Both the position numbers and the translations under genes were made by a program. The notes below the pieces were generated by a model. That model did not search any database. It worked only from the letters and a program-made list of their open reading frames with translations, and was not told the DNA's origin. From Desulfobacteria bacterium (lineage in GTDB: Bacteria; Desulfobacterota; Desulfobacteria; Desulfobacterales; C00003060), in the NCBI GenBank assembly GCA_030145035.1, contig JAQYWL010000005.1:1-13080 (forward strand): 13,080 nt of DNA, given 5' to 3'. Shown here in pieces: positions 12,914 to 13,080 of this stretch; positions within the stretch are counted from its first letter, which is position 1; every line of letters begins with the position of its first letter.

Positions 12914-13080
12914 ATGAAGCTATCACAACCACGTTCCAATATCTCTGTTGCCTCGCCGTCTATGCCGTATCCGCTCGAAAGGAGGACCTTTATATCTGGG
13001 TTGATCTCCTTCATGCGGTCATATGCCTCACCACCACCCATATTGGGCATAACCATGTCCAAAAGGACGATGTCTATGTC
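12844..13080 (-). CDS. Receiver domain, C-terminal part; probably the end of a hybrid histidine kinase or response regulator (partial)
   Basis: 78 residues are visible; the gene runs off the right edge. The frame reads DIDIVLLDMVMPNMGG up to the edge, and the apparent internal start (TTG 13062) is not real because the frame stays open. LLDMVMP carries the phosphoacceptor Asp, VLLSSGY the conserved Ser/Thr position, and QKPF (about residue 59) the conserved Lys-Pro. The protein ends 20 residues after KPF, as in C-terminal receivers of PAS-hybrid kinases common in Desulfobacterota. The 3' end overlaps the MFS gene on the other strand by 70 bp. The partner domains are outside the window. Confidence 0.88.
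   Translation of the reverse strand, partial: DIDIVLLDMVMPNMGGGEAYDRMKEINPDIKVLLSSGYGIDGEATEILERGCDSFIQKPFSVMDLSQKLRQILDRGRK

Overview
The window (about 13 kb, moderate GC) looks like chromosome from an uncultured Desulfobacterota (former Deltaproteobacteria), probably Desulfobacterales-like. This taxonomic call is inference. It rests on the gene mix (HU/IHF-like protein, EI24 protein, DUF89 protein, many receiver-domain proteins), two good sigma-54 promoters, and intergenic spacers full of short palindromic repeats. No rRNA, tRNA, CRISPR array or intact transposase was seen.

Layout. Positions 145-2649 (minus strand) encode a large secreted calcium-binding/adhesive protein (FN3, thrombospondin type-3 repeats, three H-type-lectin-like modules, two golvesin-like modules). 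It is preceded by a sigma-54 promoter and a possible small ORF (2775-2984). Positions 2985-4079 hold a 1.1 kb repeat-rich spacer without a convincing gene. The plus strand then carries dtd (D-aminoacyl-tRNA deacylase), a TPR lipoprotein-like protein, an M18 aminopeptidase, a DUF89/ARMT1-like metal-dependent protein, an unknown 110-aa protein with a REC-HisKA protein behind a near-perfect sigma-54 promoter, an HU-family DNA-binding protein, an EI24-family membrane protein, a J-domain relic, and an MFS transporter. A receiver-domain protein, probably the end of a hybrid histidine kinase, enters from the right edge on the minus strand and overlaps the MFS 3' end.

How the parts fit. Most plus-strand genes look like single housekeeping units separated by repeat-bearing spacers rather than one operon. 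The most system-like piece is 8637-9713: a sigma-54 promoter, an unrecognised small protein, and a receiver domain fused to a histidine-kinase dimerisation/phosphoacceptor domain that has no ATPase domain. It could be a phosphorelay intermediate or a decoy partner for another kinase. The second sigma-54 promoter, in front of the surface protein, suggests that adhesion or matrix functions here are switched by enhancer-binding proteins. Several start codons are set by ribosome-binding sites rather than by the longest open frame, notably for dtd (GTG at 4080), the M18 peptidase (6149, because a repeat element supplies the upstream open frame) and the REC-HisKA gene (9108).
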